Source of the DNA: Thunnus maccoyii
Taxonomy: Eukaryota > Chordata > Actinopteri > Scombriformes > Scombridae
Direction of reading: 5' to 3'
NCBI RefSeq assembly: GCF_910596095.1
Contig: NC_056544.1
Coordinates: 11,579,155 to 11,643,154, forward strand
Length of the DNA stretch: 64,000 bases
Part shown: positions 1 through 11,614 of the stretch, one piece after another
How the letters are laid out: each line of letters begins with the position of its first letter
Numbering within the stretch: the first letter of the stretch is position 1
Notes under the pieces: generated by a model
The model's database searches: none
Seen by the model: the letters and a program-made list of their open reading frames with translations, nothing else
Told to the model about the DNA's origin: nothing
Program-made: the position numbers and the translations under genes

Positions 1-89
1 TTTTTTTTTGTCAATAGATTTACATGTCACACATGATTTACAAAGTAGTTGTAGTACATGTTATGAGCAAAAATGGAAAAACATCTTAC

Positions 90-3000
90 TTGCTGGGGAA
101 AATCACCAGTCGAGTCACAAGGAAGACCACAGCAAACACAACAAAGAGCGTGTCACATGTTTTCCTCCAGCCGGTGCCGTAGTTAAACATCTTGGCAGAC
201 TGTAAAAAATAGGTATGATTGAACTGATCAAAGACACAATACACAAGATAATATCTTCAGCCAGGTGAAAATAAACACGAGCAGGGAATGTGTGCTTGAT
301 GTCAGCGCGGTTCACAATGACAGTGAGTGTGTAACATGAGCAAACTTCTACACAGTACAGACCAACACTATAACATGTTTGCAATGTTATCAGCATTATT
401 AGTATGTCTTTATTGTTGTCTTTGCCGTGTGTTGTTTGCTTTCAATGTTTTACTAAGTGTACTGTTAAAATATGTTTGAACCTTGTTGTCATGCACAGTC
501 TTTTGTTTGGTGCAGGTAAACAAAGGTGACCTCTCGCTGCTCAAGTCCCTTTAGCTATCAGGACTCAGTCACAGGATCTTCCTGCTGAAATAAAAAGAGC
601 ATCCTGTAGGCCGCTACAGAGATCTGCAGGAAGATACTAACTGTCTAAGAACAGCCTCAAGTGCAGCATGACCCTCTGACTGCAGTTTGCAAAATTCAGA
701 CGGCCAGCTTTTCTTACTTTGGTTGAGGTAGAAAATGGCTAACGAAGACAAATTATTGAGACTAATTCTACTAAAAGGTCCCATGTGGACTTTAATGGTA
801 CACATTATTCTTTAGAGTCCCACCAGTGTTACATTAAAGCAGATAGTGCTCATCTACACATTCGTGAAAATCATTTTTTGCACAGCATGACAGTACGTGA
901 GATTCTTTGTTACCTCTAGCAGGATGTCAGAGGAATCGTGAAGCAGCATGACCAAGGTGCCGATGCGGATGTAGTTGGCACAGTAGGAGAAACTGAGCAG
1001 GAACATGGTGGCTAAATGGTGGATCACCTGTTCCTTAAAGTCCTGACCAAGAAAGCACATGTAGAGTTGCTATTCAGTAGAACAAAATGACCTTCATATG
1101 TGAACAGAAGAATTTAAGTTTTTACAGTTACTTATTAACTATGTGTTCAGTGAAGTTAGTGTAAGTCATAAAGTAATATATAGTGTATGTACACCTTCAC
1201 TTACTTCTCTAAAGAGAAAATGTGTTGTGTGTTGGAGGGAATCAGCTGTGTTTGATTTATGAATGAACGTTGAGGTTCTCACCTTCCTCTTGATGTCCAC
1301 AGAGATCCGGAGCAGCAGAGAGCCATAAAAACCCAGCTCCAGCATGTAGTACCAGTAATGAGCTCGCTCCATGGGCTGAGGGAGAAAACGTGATTAAATA
1401 GTCAATAAAAAGTGACCTAATGTAGTGATGTTTAAACAATTGTTCAGAATATAGCTACAAATATAGAATAGGAATGACCATATCATCAAACTTTGTTTAT
1501 AAAGCACAATAAACGAAAGAGATGAAACAATTAGTCAATTCATCTATTTGATAATTGATTCATCATTTTTAAATTTTAGTGAAGTAAATCCCTGCTTCAA
1601 GCTTCTCAGATATGAATATTTGCAGTTTTTCTTTGTCTTCTCTGACAGTAAACTGAATATCTTTGGGTTTTGGACTGTTGGTCGGACAAAATGAGACATT
1701 TGAAGACCTCACCTTGGGCTTGGGGAAACTGTAATGGGCACTTTTTTCTGTTATTGACCAGATAAGTAGTCTGCAGTGTCAGACAGGCACTGAACACTTT
1801 CATGATTCCCTGGTTTTACTTCATATAAAGACTGTTATTCCTGTTCATAGAAAAATGACTTAACAAGGATTACAGTGTAAACGCATTGAACAGTGACTAC
1901 AGCAGCCCCAGTGGCCTAATGGATAAGGCACTGGCCTCCTAAGCCAGGGATTGTGGGTTCGAGTCCCATCTGGGGTGTGTAGCAGAGTGGCGCAGCGGAA
2001 GCGTGCTGGGCCCATAACCCAGAGGTCGATGGATCGAAACCATCCTCTGCTATGTCAGCATTTTACAAAGACACTAAAAATGCACAGTATTTTGAGAAAC
2101 TGAAACAGCTGTTTTCTGACATTTTTAGAGCAGTATAGAAAAAAAAATCAGTAGTTGCAGCCCTAGAATGAGGTTGTAGTGATATATTGTGAGAGCAGAA
2201 ATAGGCTGAGTTTAAACTAACAGGACAGTCATTTCTCTCTGTAGTATGAATGAGGAAACATTATTTCACCATTATACTCTTGTTTTACATTTCCTCTTTA
2301 AAACAAATTTAATTTGTTTCCCACAAATTTCCCAAAGATTTCAGTCAGATCACCTTTAAAAACTGATCACAGGTTCATCATAAACAAACATGCAGCTTAA
2401 AGTAGTTTTCACCTGCACTGGGTAATGCCGCCAACATTCACTGCGGTCCCAGAACCAGGGTCTCTGTAGAGAAAAAAGAAGAAAAAAAAAAAACAGTAAA
2501 AATGTACAAAAGAATAGCAACGACACTGATAAATTATGTTTTTAGCAACAATAAAAACATAATTTGCTGTAAAATGTTTTTGAAACTCAAACTTACATCA
2601 ATCAAACATGCCAGTCCAACCATGAAAGCTGTGATGTAGAAAAAGAACCTCCACCTGCAAAAAAAAGACAATACATGAGTTCAGAAATATTTAACGTTTA
2701 AACAAAGGGCACCACACACATCACCAAAGCTTGGAAGACTTTTTTTTTTTTGCAGTGGTAAATCTGACAAAATTGGTCAAGCTCCGAGTTTTGCAGCAGA
2801 TGATGAAGGGACGCACTTACGCAGCTTCACCAAACTTCTTGGTTTGACAGGGCCTGTCCTGGTTCCTGCGAAGGCGGAACCAGGTCTCAATCTGCCTCTG
2901 GGTTTTGCCACACAGTGACATCAGACTAACAATTTCGCTCTGAAATCAAGGGACAAGGGAGACGTATAAGACGGGGAGGGCAGAAAAGCAGAAAGAGTCG

Positions 3001-4025
3001 AATGTGAGCGAGAACGGCAGGCGTAAATGTGGAAGTGACAGAAGGAACAAACAGAAGCAGAACATGTTATTATTTCAGATCTTCACAACTTCACCACAAA
3101 CTAAACAGACCGTGGTGTGAAGTTATAAAACATGAAAATGTCTTAGTGTTAGCTGAACAAATGCTGCTCAAACAGATTAATGATCTTCATGTTTTAAACA
3201 AACATCCCTTCTGGGATTAATTAAATTTGGTCATGTGACGTGTGTGACGCTAAATTTCTCCCAATCTTTGGTAGTTTTATTGTATTTTTATGGAGAAAAA
3301 CGCAAATATGAATCATTTTCTCCAATCACTTCCTGTTTATCCAAAAGCTGAAAGAGAATTATGAGATGTGAGGGTGACATGATGAAGATGAAGAGTTCGC
3401 CACACACAATATGATGCCATGTGTAAGTGTGGTGGTGTGTTTTCCCCCCCCCGAGGCTTTGTTACCATCACAACACCCATGTTCCTCTGTGCTTTTCACA
3501 CAGAACAACTCGCAGGAGAAAGATACTTAAGATGAACATTTGAGTTTTACAAGCTGATCCTCATCTTGATCAATTTTCAGTGTGCTCATAATAAACACAT
3601 ATGCTGCCATATAACCTGAGCATGTGCGTGAGGCCTTTTCAGACTTACCTGTGTCGGCTGTCTGCTCTGCCGGGTGTAAAACGACTCCAGCTTCGGGGAG
3701 GGGGCAGCAGTCACTTGTAATCTATTCTTCACCCCCAAACATCTGCCTATGGGTGGGGCAAAAAACCTGGAGGCGAGGAGAACAAACAAAAGACAATTCA
3801 CACACACAATGACATAACCAACGGCGGGAGAGTCAGGGCGACAAAAGCAACGTATATACCACTAAGCTCGACATATATTTGTGTTTCAGATCAAATTTTA
3901 TTCATCCCCTTGAGAGAGAATATTGGGTAGATATGATATAACAGCAAGATTACACTTGATTACACTGATACTACTGTGAATGTTACAACAACAAACAGTG
4001 AAACCAATCAAAAAGCCTGAAGACA

Positions 4026-4085
<60 letters not shown>

Positions 4086-4757
4086 TTCACTGCACTGTTC
4101 ACTCCCTCTTTATAGTTCTTCTTTTTTAAGTTGATAACTGGACATGTTTCATTAGATTTTGGAAATAATGTCCAAGTTTAAGGTGAAAATCAACAATGTG
4201 CATGTAAACAGGATTATGTCTACAGTTATAATGTAAAATATTTCTCATTGAAATCCTTTGTTTAGACATACACAGTCCTAACGCTCTCTCTCTTTCTCGC
4301 TCTGTCTGTCTCTTAGTCCCCAAAGCCTTTTTCTCCCTTATGATAACAAAGCTCGTTCAGCCAGAACACCTGCTCACTGCCCCTCAGCTCATGCGGCTGC
4401 AGCGTCCTCCAATAGATACTGGACGCTTGGTCATAATCAGGAAATTGTGTGTGATATTTTGAAACCTTGTCAAATATTACTGTTTTTTTTTCAGTGACAA
4501 TAACCTCAGATGATTGTGTTTCTTAAATAGCTGAATTTATATGTCTTAAAAGAGGGATGTTACAGAACAAACAGATGAGGTGTGCTGTACCTCTCAAACA
4601 CACAGCGCAGGGCGACAAAGCCCAGTGCGAGGGGCAGTGCTATGAGAAGGTCCTGGGGTTGTGGTCGGTCAGAGTCCGCCAGCTGTTCCATGTCTTTCCA
4701 GGTCACACCTGGAGGAAGCCAGTAGTCCTGCCTCCATACATCTGGCAGCAGGTCCAT
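90..4757 (-). CDS. cers4: Ceramide synthase 4-like, 3' end beyond the window
   Basis: Transfers a fatty acyl group from acyl-CoA to a sphingoid base to make (dihydro)ceramide in the ER membrane. Eight coding exons are visible on the minus strand: 4757-4591, 3766-3649, 2939-2821, 2654-2597, 2463-2413, 1375-1283, 1042-914 and 199-90. All junctions are GT-AG and in frame, giving 281 codons plus 2 nt. Residues 1-55 hold the N-terminal region with WLPPGVTW and the first membrane helix. A shortened Hox-like domain follows ([11 protein letters not shown] in exon 3). The TLC domain starts near residue 136 with WRFFFY. Exon 7 carries the Lag1p motif, with the His-His pair at about 210-211 and LHDSSD with Asp at about 238 and 241. 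SAKMFNY opens the last visible exon. Roughly the last 100 residues lie left of position 1. The start is the ATG 4 nt after a good acceptor, matching the family N-terminus. CERS2/3 are alternatives; CERS4 is preferred because the neighbours match human 19p13.2. Two tRNA genes lie in the 2412-1376 intron. Confidence 0.9.
1905..1977 (+). tRNA. tRNA-Arg (anticodon CCT)
   Basis: 73-nt cloverleaf. The acceptor stem GCCCCAG pairs with CTGGGGT (a G-T first pair). The D arm has the A box TGGCCTAATGG. The anticodon stem CTGGC/GCCAG carries loop CTCCTAA, giving CCT at 1938-1940. The T arm has the B box GGTTCGAGTCC. The discriminator base is G. There is no intron and no CCA, as usual in eukaryotes. It lies inside a cers4 intron on the opposite strand and has no T-run terminator before the next tRNA. 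Confidence 0.96.
1981..2052 (+). tRNA. Initiator tRNA-Met (anticodon CAT)
   Basis: 72-nt cloverleaf with acceptor stem AGCAGAG/CTCTGCT. It shows eukaryotic initiator hallmarks: an A-T first acceptor pair, three consecutive G-C pairs at the base of the anticodon stem (GGG/CCC around loop CCCATAA), and a T arm reading GGATCGAAACC with A instead of T at position 54. A TTTT Pol III terminator follows at 2061-2064. It begins only 3 nt after the tRNA-Arg gene. Confidence 0.97.
4029..4083. repeat. (TG)n microsatellite
   Basis: Uninterrupted TG dinucleotide tract of about 55 bp in the cers4 intron between coding exons 1 and 2. Confidence 0.99.
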
Positions 4758-4828
4758 TCTGCTGTGGAAGAGAGTAAAGGTGAAAATTATGAAGATGACA
4801 AAAAAAAACCCCAGATATTTCCAAATAG

Positions 4829-5310
4829 TTAAAGTCCTCCTCCACTCAAAAATGTTTTTTTCTTCTTGGATGTTTGAGCTTCACTGAGCAGAATGATGTA
4901 TGTGCAGAGTTTGACACTAGAAAGCTGTTTTCACATTCATCTGCTGAAAGTGGAAAGTTTCTCTGAACTCACTGAAAATCCGAGTTACAGGTGTGAACCT
5001 ACAAGCATGATTTGTGACAACACAACTATTTTGGAGCCATTCACTGGTAAGTATTCAACTAACATAAATGTAATGTGGAAACCTGAAGCCTCCAGTGTTC
5101 ACACACTGAAAATGGACTTTACAGTGCAGTAGGACACATCTCGTGTCCATCAGTTACACTTTTGAAAACTGCGATAAGGGGGAAAGAGGACATGTCATTT
5201 TCAAGGAAGTAATTGAACTTTTTTTGTGGAAAAAACATTAAACACAAATTATAAGTCAAAATAGAGTATTTTTTATGTCTTTAAACATGTCAGGCGGGGA
5301 TCTTTAAGCC
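4829..5310 (+). repeat. Dispersed repeat family X, copy 1
   Basis: Starts at TTAAAGTCCTCCTCCACTC and runs through GTTTGAGCTTCACTGAGCAG, CTGCTGAAAGTGGAAAG, a CTGAAGCCTCCAGTG block and ACATGTCAGGCGGGGATC. The same ordered blocks recur at 6632, 31541 and 44791, all in this orientation. It has no convincing ORF and no obvious terminal inverted repeat. It sits in the first cers4 intron, upstream of the start codon. Confidence 0.85.
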
Positions 5311-5767
5311 TCAGTCCAACCACTTTATATGGTTTTAACCATGTGAACCAGATGAGCATAAACTATCTGAGGGTTTAATGGACAACATAATGCAGGCAGA
5401 ATATTTTCCACATTTGATAAGTGTTTCTACTTCTGCTACAAACATGTTCATCCTGTAATTTATAAGTTACAGCAAAACTAGGAACAATACGCTACATTTA
5501 ACATAATTTCTGGAAAACTAAGTCAATAAATGAGGCAATAAAACAGCCATATATAGTTAACAAAGCTGTAAAAGTCAACAGTGAGTAGCCTACATCAATA
5601 AATAGCAGATTTTTTAAATAAAAGCAAACATACAGTTACGACAATGGAGCAATTGTCTCTGTAGATAAGAAGACTGAAAACAAACAGACCAGCGCAGACA
5701 GAAGCAGCCACATCATTTCCACAATGAAACATACAAAGTTGTGGTTCAAGCAGTTAAAATAACTCAC

Positions 5768-5824
5768 CTGCTCTGTTGAAATGATGAAGGGATCAATCCT
5801 GAAGACAGAAAGATAAAAATCCAC
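5768..5824 (-). other. cers4: Likely cers4 5' UTR exon
   Basis: On the minus strand this block ends at a strong donor, GCAG|GTGAGT (exon end 5768), and is preceded by a TTTCAG acceptor at 5825. A second possible acceptor (CTTCAG) lies near 5803. It has no start codon in frame with the cers4 ATG, so it would be untranslated leader spliced to 4761. It could also be the end of a longer first exon starting near 5880. The call is inferred from splice signals only. Confidence 0.45.
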
Positions 5825-6599
5825 CTGAAAGAAACTGCGCATTTGTTTCAGCCTGACTGCTGATGCGCTTTATCCCACCGACCACCGCAGAGAGAAGGTG
5901 AAACAGACGCTCAGTGACACAGTTTAAGTGTCGGACAGTGTTAGACAAGATAAGAGGAAGCTGCGAGTAAAACCTTCAACATAAAACCACAATTTAATCC
6001 TGTTGTAACCCTGTACAACACTTTGCATTTGAAGATTATCTGAACCTGATGTACCAACATCTAAATAATTTGTTTGGAAACTTTTAGGTGTTTTGTTCTC
6101 CAAAAGCTCTTTTCACTGAGACACGACACAACACATGTGACACAGACGACACAAACAGCTGACCGTATGAATGTACTGAATACATGACTCGATCAGAACA
6201 TATTAACCAAACAAATTAGATGAATATTTGACATCTCTTCATAAAAAACACAATTCTGTATCCAGTCATTTCTCAGTAAGTGTTTCTCAGGTGTACCTTT
6301 ATTCTGACAGCTTCCGGTGTATTCTGCTTTTCTTTGATAAAATGATGCAGCTTGATGTTTGCCAGAGGCGTCTCCTGCTCAAAGCCACGGTTCATAAACC
6401 ATTTACTCAGCATGAGCAACAAAGAAAACGCTGAGCAGCCTAATTGATTCACTGTGGTGTCAAATAACACATACTGATATGATTTAGGCTACTAACAGGT
6501 TTGGAGACAACTTTAAACATATATTATCATCATTTAAAATGCTGAATAGGCTACAAACAACCTTTAATATTCAGTCAGGAAACACATATTTACATTCAG

Positions 6600-6635
6600 T
6601 TTAACATTTCAGGTCTTTTGCTTCACTGATGTTAA
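6600..6635 (+). repeat. Left arm of 36-bp direct repeat around family X copy 2
   Basis: Begins TTTAACATTTCAGGTCTT and ends CTTCACTGATGTTAA. It matches 7173-7208 at 35 of 36 positions; the difference is T versus G at the nineteenth base. Confidence 0.9.
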
Positions 6636-7172
6636 AGTCTCCCTCCACTCAAAAATATGTTTCTCTTCTTGTTCCTTCAGTCGGATGGTTGAGCTTCACT
6701 GAGCAGAATGATGTATGTGCAGAGTTTGACACCAGAAGGCTGTTTTCACATTCATCTGCTGAAAGTGGAAAGTTTCTCTGCACTCATTGAAAATCCAGTT
6801 TTAAGAGTCAGGCCTATGAGTGTGATTTGTGACATCACAATTAGTTTGGAAGCCAATCTTGGTTCAATATTTAACTTAGACAAGTGTGATGTGGAAACTT
6901 GAAGCCTCCAGTGCATAAAAACACTGAGAATTAAACTTTACAGTGAAGTAGGAGACATCGTGTGACCAGCAGTTAAACTTTTGAAGAAAAAAAAAAAATG
7001 AAATGAACAATATTTGCATATTCATAGATTCTGGATTTTTTTTTAATGAGGGAGAAGCCATTTTAAGGAATTTAACATATAATTGAACTTTTTTGTGGAA
7101 ACAAACATATCAGACACAAATTATTATTCAAAGTAGAGTATTTTATATACATCTTAAAACATGTCTGGAACA
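6632..7172 (+). repeat. Dispersed repeat family X, copy 2
   Basis: Same ordered blocks as copy 1: AAAGTCTCCCTCCACTC, TTGAGCTTCACTGAGCAG, CTGCTGAAAGTGGAAAG, AAACTTGAAGCCTCCAGTG, ATTTGCATATTCATAGATT and ACATGTCTGGA. This is the most complete copy and the only one bracketed by a long direct repeat (6600-6635 and 7173-7208). Confidence 0.87.
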
Positions 7173-7208
7173 TTTAACATTTCAGGTCTTGTGCTTCACT
7201 GATGTTAA
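7173..7208 (+). repeat. Right arm of 36-bp direct repeat around family X copy 2
   Basis: Begins exactly where copy 2 stops resembling the other family X copies (just after ACATGTCTGGA). It is the partner of 6600-6635 and is much longer than the usual 2-20 bp target-site duplication. Confidence 0.9.
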
Positions 7209-8763
7209 GCTTAAAGAGTATGAGCCTGTTGCATATTCTGTTCCTGTTGACATTAAAGAGATACTATGTAACTTTTGAAAAAATAAATAACACATTCTTC
7301 CTTTTACAAATCAAAAATGCAAATCATAAGCAAATACACCCTGTTTCAGTTCAATATGTTCGGGGATTTTGCTGCTGCAGCCTCACTTGGTCTGTTCTGA
7401 CCAGCAGTGTGCGGTGGCTAATATTAGCAAAGACAAGTTAGATCAATGAAATCAAATAATTGTTTGCTGACTTTATGACTTGTGAGCATAATTGGCTGCT
7501 GTTCAGGTGCCTCCCATGTTATTACATTCAAATGATTATAAATGAGTGGCGCAAACTGGGAAGAGACTAAACCATGACAGGAAATACACAATATAATATG
7601 TCTCATTACATTTCCCTATTTCTAACAGAAGAGGAACTTCACAGTAAACATAAAATACTCGACTCCTCTATGACAGGAAATCGGCATCAGAGACAGGAAC
7701 AGTTTATCATATCTCATTACATTTCATTATATTCCACAATAGGTTATATTCATGACATGATTCTCCCAGGTTAGCACTCTCAGCTGATGAGCCCACACCC
7801 ACTGCAACAATCCAGGACACTTCCAGGACTTCAAAGTTTGAAGGTAAACAGACTTCGTCAAGTGTGTGCATATAACCCGGCTTTAGCCTGAACAAATGTA
7901 TGTGTCATCATGAGGCCTTTGTGTTTCACTGCTATAACACAAACTCTAATGACGCACGGCCCCTTAAAACACACACACACACACACACACACAGATACAC
8001 ACACTTCTTCTAAACTAACCAACACACACACAGAAACACACTCCAGTCCTCCTCACACCATCCTCCTCCTCAGCTAACACTCTCAGCTGATAGTATTGTC
8101 ATGGGTCGAGATAAGCAGGCTGACAGACTGCTGCCTGTTGATAACATCACTTCTGTTATGCAGATTAGCCATTCTTCCTTTTAGTGTGCGCATCAGCCAG
8201 TGACACAGCTTCATTATGTGTGGATCATTTAGTGGTGTGCTATGTTAAATGTCTTATTAGTGTGTGTGTGTGAGAGCGAGAAAGAGAGAGTTTGTTTACA
8301 TTTTACAACAGACAAACAGGATTTGCATGTGTCTGGGTGTGGGCTGTGCTTAACTTGTGTTTGTATTTGCGTGGGCATGTGTGTGTGTGTGTGTGTGTGT
8401 GTGGTTGAAGGTGTAATGTGGGTATGCAAATGTGTTTCTGTGCATTTCTGTTTGTTGGATAGAATACCGGAAAATTCGATTGTGCATATTCAGGATGTTA
8501 TTTGCATACTGTACGCACCTGCCTGGACCGTGTGTACACAAACAGAGAAGGAAGACAGTGAGAGATACTGTCATATTTATTCTGCAAGATCAGACGTGAA
8601 ATATAAGACACCTGAACCTGAAAACCCAGCTTCTAACAGACTTAAAACTTGTGTATTTTTAAACACATCCATTTTTAAACACAATCCCATTTCTGCCATT
8701 CATGTCAGGCGTGAGGTCATGTTTTTCCATGATCCAGCCACATTTGCATATCTGGGTGCACAT

Positions 8764-8797
<34 letters not shown>

Positions 8798-9990
8798 ACA
8801 GTGTGTGAGAGGGGGTGATGGGAACTGAGCGCCTTTGTTGTAAGTAAATTGTCAGAGCCCACTGAAGCACAAATGTGTCCCGTTAATTGCTGGACTAATG
8901 AGATGGCGGCTGTTGCACGGCAATTCAAACCATCTGTTGGAGCCTGATAAACTACAAACTGTAGAGGGCTGTTTTAGTCCAGTTTGCAAAGTGTGGATTT
9001 GCATGCCAGGTTTCTGACCACAGTCAGATAAGTAGCCCTCACTGATGGTGGAAAACAATATGCACTCCACAGACGTGTAAGTAAAGGTATAGAGGTAACG
9101 CTTTTAGCAGCTTTAAAAGGTTTGGAGGGAGTTGTGAATACTTTCTTCAGGACTAAATGTGTATGTTAATGTTTCCTTTTGAAATGGACTCTTCATACAC
9201 TGTGTATTCCATCATTTCAGCATATACAACTTTGAGTAAAGTATTATGTATGTATCCATAATGCACTTTTTCTAGCGTTTCTAACAACTAACTCATTTTT
9301 CCATAGTTCACTCAGAACAAGCACATTCGAGCACCACCTGATTCCCACAGTGTTTGTGGATATACTGTTGCAGTTGTTAAAGTGTCCAGAAGAGGTCATA
9401 GCTAACTTTCTGAAAGAGAGCGCTAACAAACTGAAACTACAGGGAACTCTATCAGGAAAGAGATAGCTGAGAAGGGAAGACTAGGGGAAATCCCCAAATA
9501 CAAATGGATTCAGGAAATACATTTAACTACAGATGAAGCCGTGTTTTTAAACCACTGGGAAGCATAAGTACTGTCTTTGATAGTCACGCCATCCCCCTAA
9601 ATCATAACAAGAACCCCAAAATGTTGTTTTGTATCTTTGCTTTTCTAATTGTGACTGATATGGATCTTTTGAAAAACTCTGCTAGTGAAAGAGCTTATGT
9701 ATGCTGTTTTTCTCTCATCCAAACAAGCAGAGGGTTTTGATGAGGGTCTAAGTCACTCAACATGAGGATATATTTCATCCAGCGGTGAGCTGTGAGGGCC
9801 GATCCTCATGAATTAACTGGCTGTGTCTCTTTACGAGCCTCCGATTGATTATTCGATTGATTTCATTTGCTCTAAAGCTTGCTAATATTGATTTGAGGGC
9901 AGCAGTGAGGACAGCCTACTGCTCCAAGTAAAAGTTTATGTGTGTTTGCTTTTGTAGGTGCCATTTGCTGTGCTTGTGTGTGTGTCTTTA

Positions 9991-9992
<2 letters not shown>

Positions 9993-10056
<64 letters not shown>

Positions 10057-10076
10057 TTTATTTGTGTGTGTGTGTT
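9993..10076. repeat. (GT)n microsatellite, interrupted
   Basis: GT tract from 9993 to 10055, an interruption CTTTATTT, then GT again to 10076. The same CTTTATTT motif also precedes the tract, so one end of the array is internally duplicated. Confidence 0.98.
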
Positions 10077-10254
10077 GTGCAGGTCTCTGAAGTAATTAGA
10101 CTTCCCAAAAGCAAGACCAGACAAAAGCTTTTATTTCATTAAAAAACTGAATGCCACTTTAAAGAGAACATTAGGAAAATATCTAATTTCCTTCCTCATC
10201 TAAAAGCAAAAAGTCTACATCCAGGAAGTTGGACCATATACAATAGTTTGGTAT

Positions 10255-10260
10255 TTTATT
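10255..10260 (-). terminator. ctxn1: Candidate ctxn1 poly(A) signal
   Basis: AATAAA on the minus strand, about 1.36 kb past the ctxn1 stop. Another AATAAA lies at 10135-10130. Which one is used, if either, cannot be decided from sequence. Confidence 0.35.
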
Positions 10261-11614
10261 AAACAGCATTTTGGTCATCGTTACGGAAACAGATCAACTT
10301 TTCAGTAAATCAGTAAAATATCAATATTTCACTTTCTTTTTATAAAGAGCCTTTCAGAGCCACATTGCATAGGGCTTTACAGTATAACAAGGGCAGAAAC
10401 AATATTACAAAAGAAGTGGCAAAAAGGAGCATATCAGCTTTTCTCATATTCCTACAGGCACTGTTGAACAGATTTGGCTGGTGCACTGGACGGGGCCTAA
10501 AGGCAAAAAGGATTAGGGGAGGAAATTGGTGTGCATGCATTTCATAATCATAACTTTATATGACACATATTGAGTCGGCGCCGTGACCCTCCGCACTGAG
10601 CCTCATAAGCCTCTTAAAGGGAATGGCGACGTCAAATAGCAAAACCCTAAATAAAATGTTCTGTATTATCTGTTATGTATTATAAAGTTTTGCTCTTATA
10701 ATAGAATAAAACTGGATTTTAGAACACGGAGAAAAAAAGACAAAATCTGTGGATAGAAAAAGCTGCTAAAGCTCAGTTTGTGGAGGCGACTTAATTTAAG
10801 CGATTTTCTCAAATTATAGATGCTTTGGTCAATTAAAACCCATTTTACCTGAGGATCATCTTAGAGGTGGTAAGAATGCCACATAATATCCAGCATTACT
10901 CATATTGAAAATTAAAAATTCAAAAAGATGCAGAGAAGCTAAAACATCTTCTTAAATCTCATCTTCTTAACTTAAACATTTTTTTGGTTCAGAAAAATGA
11001 AACCTGTCAAAGAAAAATGTCATTTTGATATTTTAACAGTAAATCAACATATAAAGTTTAGAGTCTTCTGCACTAACAGAGCGTATTAGTCCTGTCTAAA
11101 TGACTTCCACATCCTAAACTCATTTCATTTCTCTTTTATTCAATTAGGTCATGTCCTGCAGTAACTCTGCTCTCTATTTATAATTCAGCCCTGGGATTTG
11201 TAAAAACATTACAGAATAGCAAAATGACGTGATAAACAGGAGTCATAATGTGATGCTGATTGTACTGATCGATACTGATCGATCTGACCAATACTGATCG
11301 TTGTAAGTCTAAAAGCTACACTATGACATTGTGCACACCACAAATCTCCAATAACACATTAAGTACTGTAAATTAAAATGGATACAGGGCTTCTGGTGTG
11401 TCTTTCATCCATATACAGTTACTGTTCAATGTTTTTGATATCGTATCTCGAAGAGGACAACTTGCATTACTCATTACCCAGACCAAACAACAAACATACT
11501 GCAGTTTCTTTCATTATCAGAGGCAAAAAGCTTTCAGAGGGGCAATGACATCATCATCAATCAAAAGTCCCTCAAATAAGAACCTTTCCACATCACCGAA
11601 TTCAACCCTCGTCT

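Larger units (their letters stand above)
1520..2167 (+). repeat. Degenerate TIR element (GTTGCAGCCCT family), split by tRNA genes
   Basis: The left part (about 1520-1745) matches the copy at 31050-31434, sharing GACTGTTGGTC, GACAAAA and GACATTTGAAGAC. The right tip (2108-2167) carries TTTTCTGACATTTTTAGA and ends AGTAGTTGCAGCCCTA, like the 31.4-kb copy. About 350 bp containing two tRNA genes lies between. Non-autonomous elements of this type are abundant in fish, but the exact family cannot be assigned here. Confidence 0.55.
5900..10250. other. cers4-ctxn1 intergenic region
   Basis: No gene is supported. It holds family X copy 2, a possible non-autonomous element at about 7250-7560 (begins AAAGAGATACTATGTAAC, ends unclear), and GT/CA microsatellites at 7969-7993, 8378-8403, 8763-8797 and 9993-10055. 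Two stretches (8830-8990 and 9760-9905) have more even base composition and homeodomain-type TAAT cores; these may be conserved regulatory DNA but this is unproven. Long ORFs here are translated dinucleotide repeats. Confidence 0.7.

Noticed and set aside
8242-8808. 188-codon ORF rich in Cys and Val
   Set aside because: Both ends are translated GT microsatellite (CVCVCV) and the middle shows no domain.
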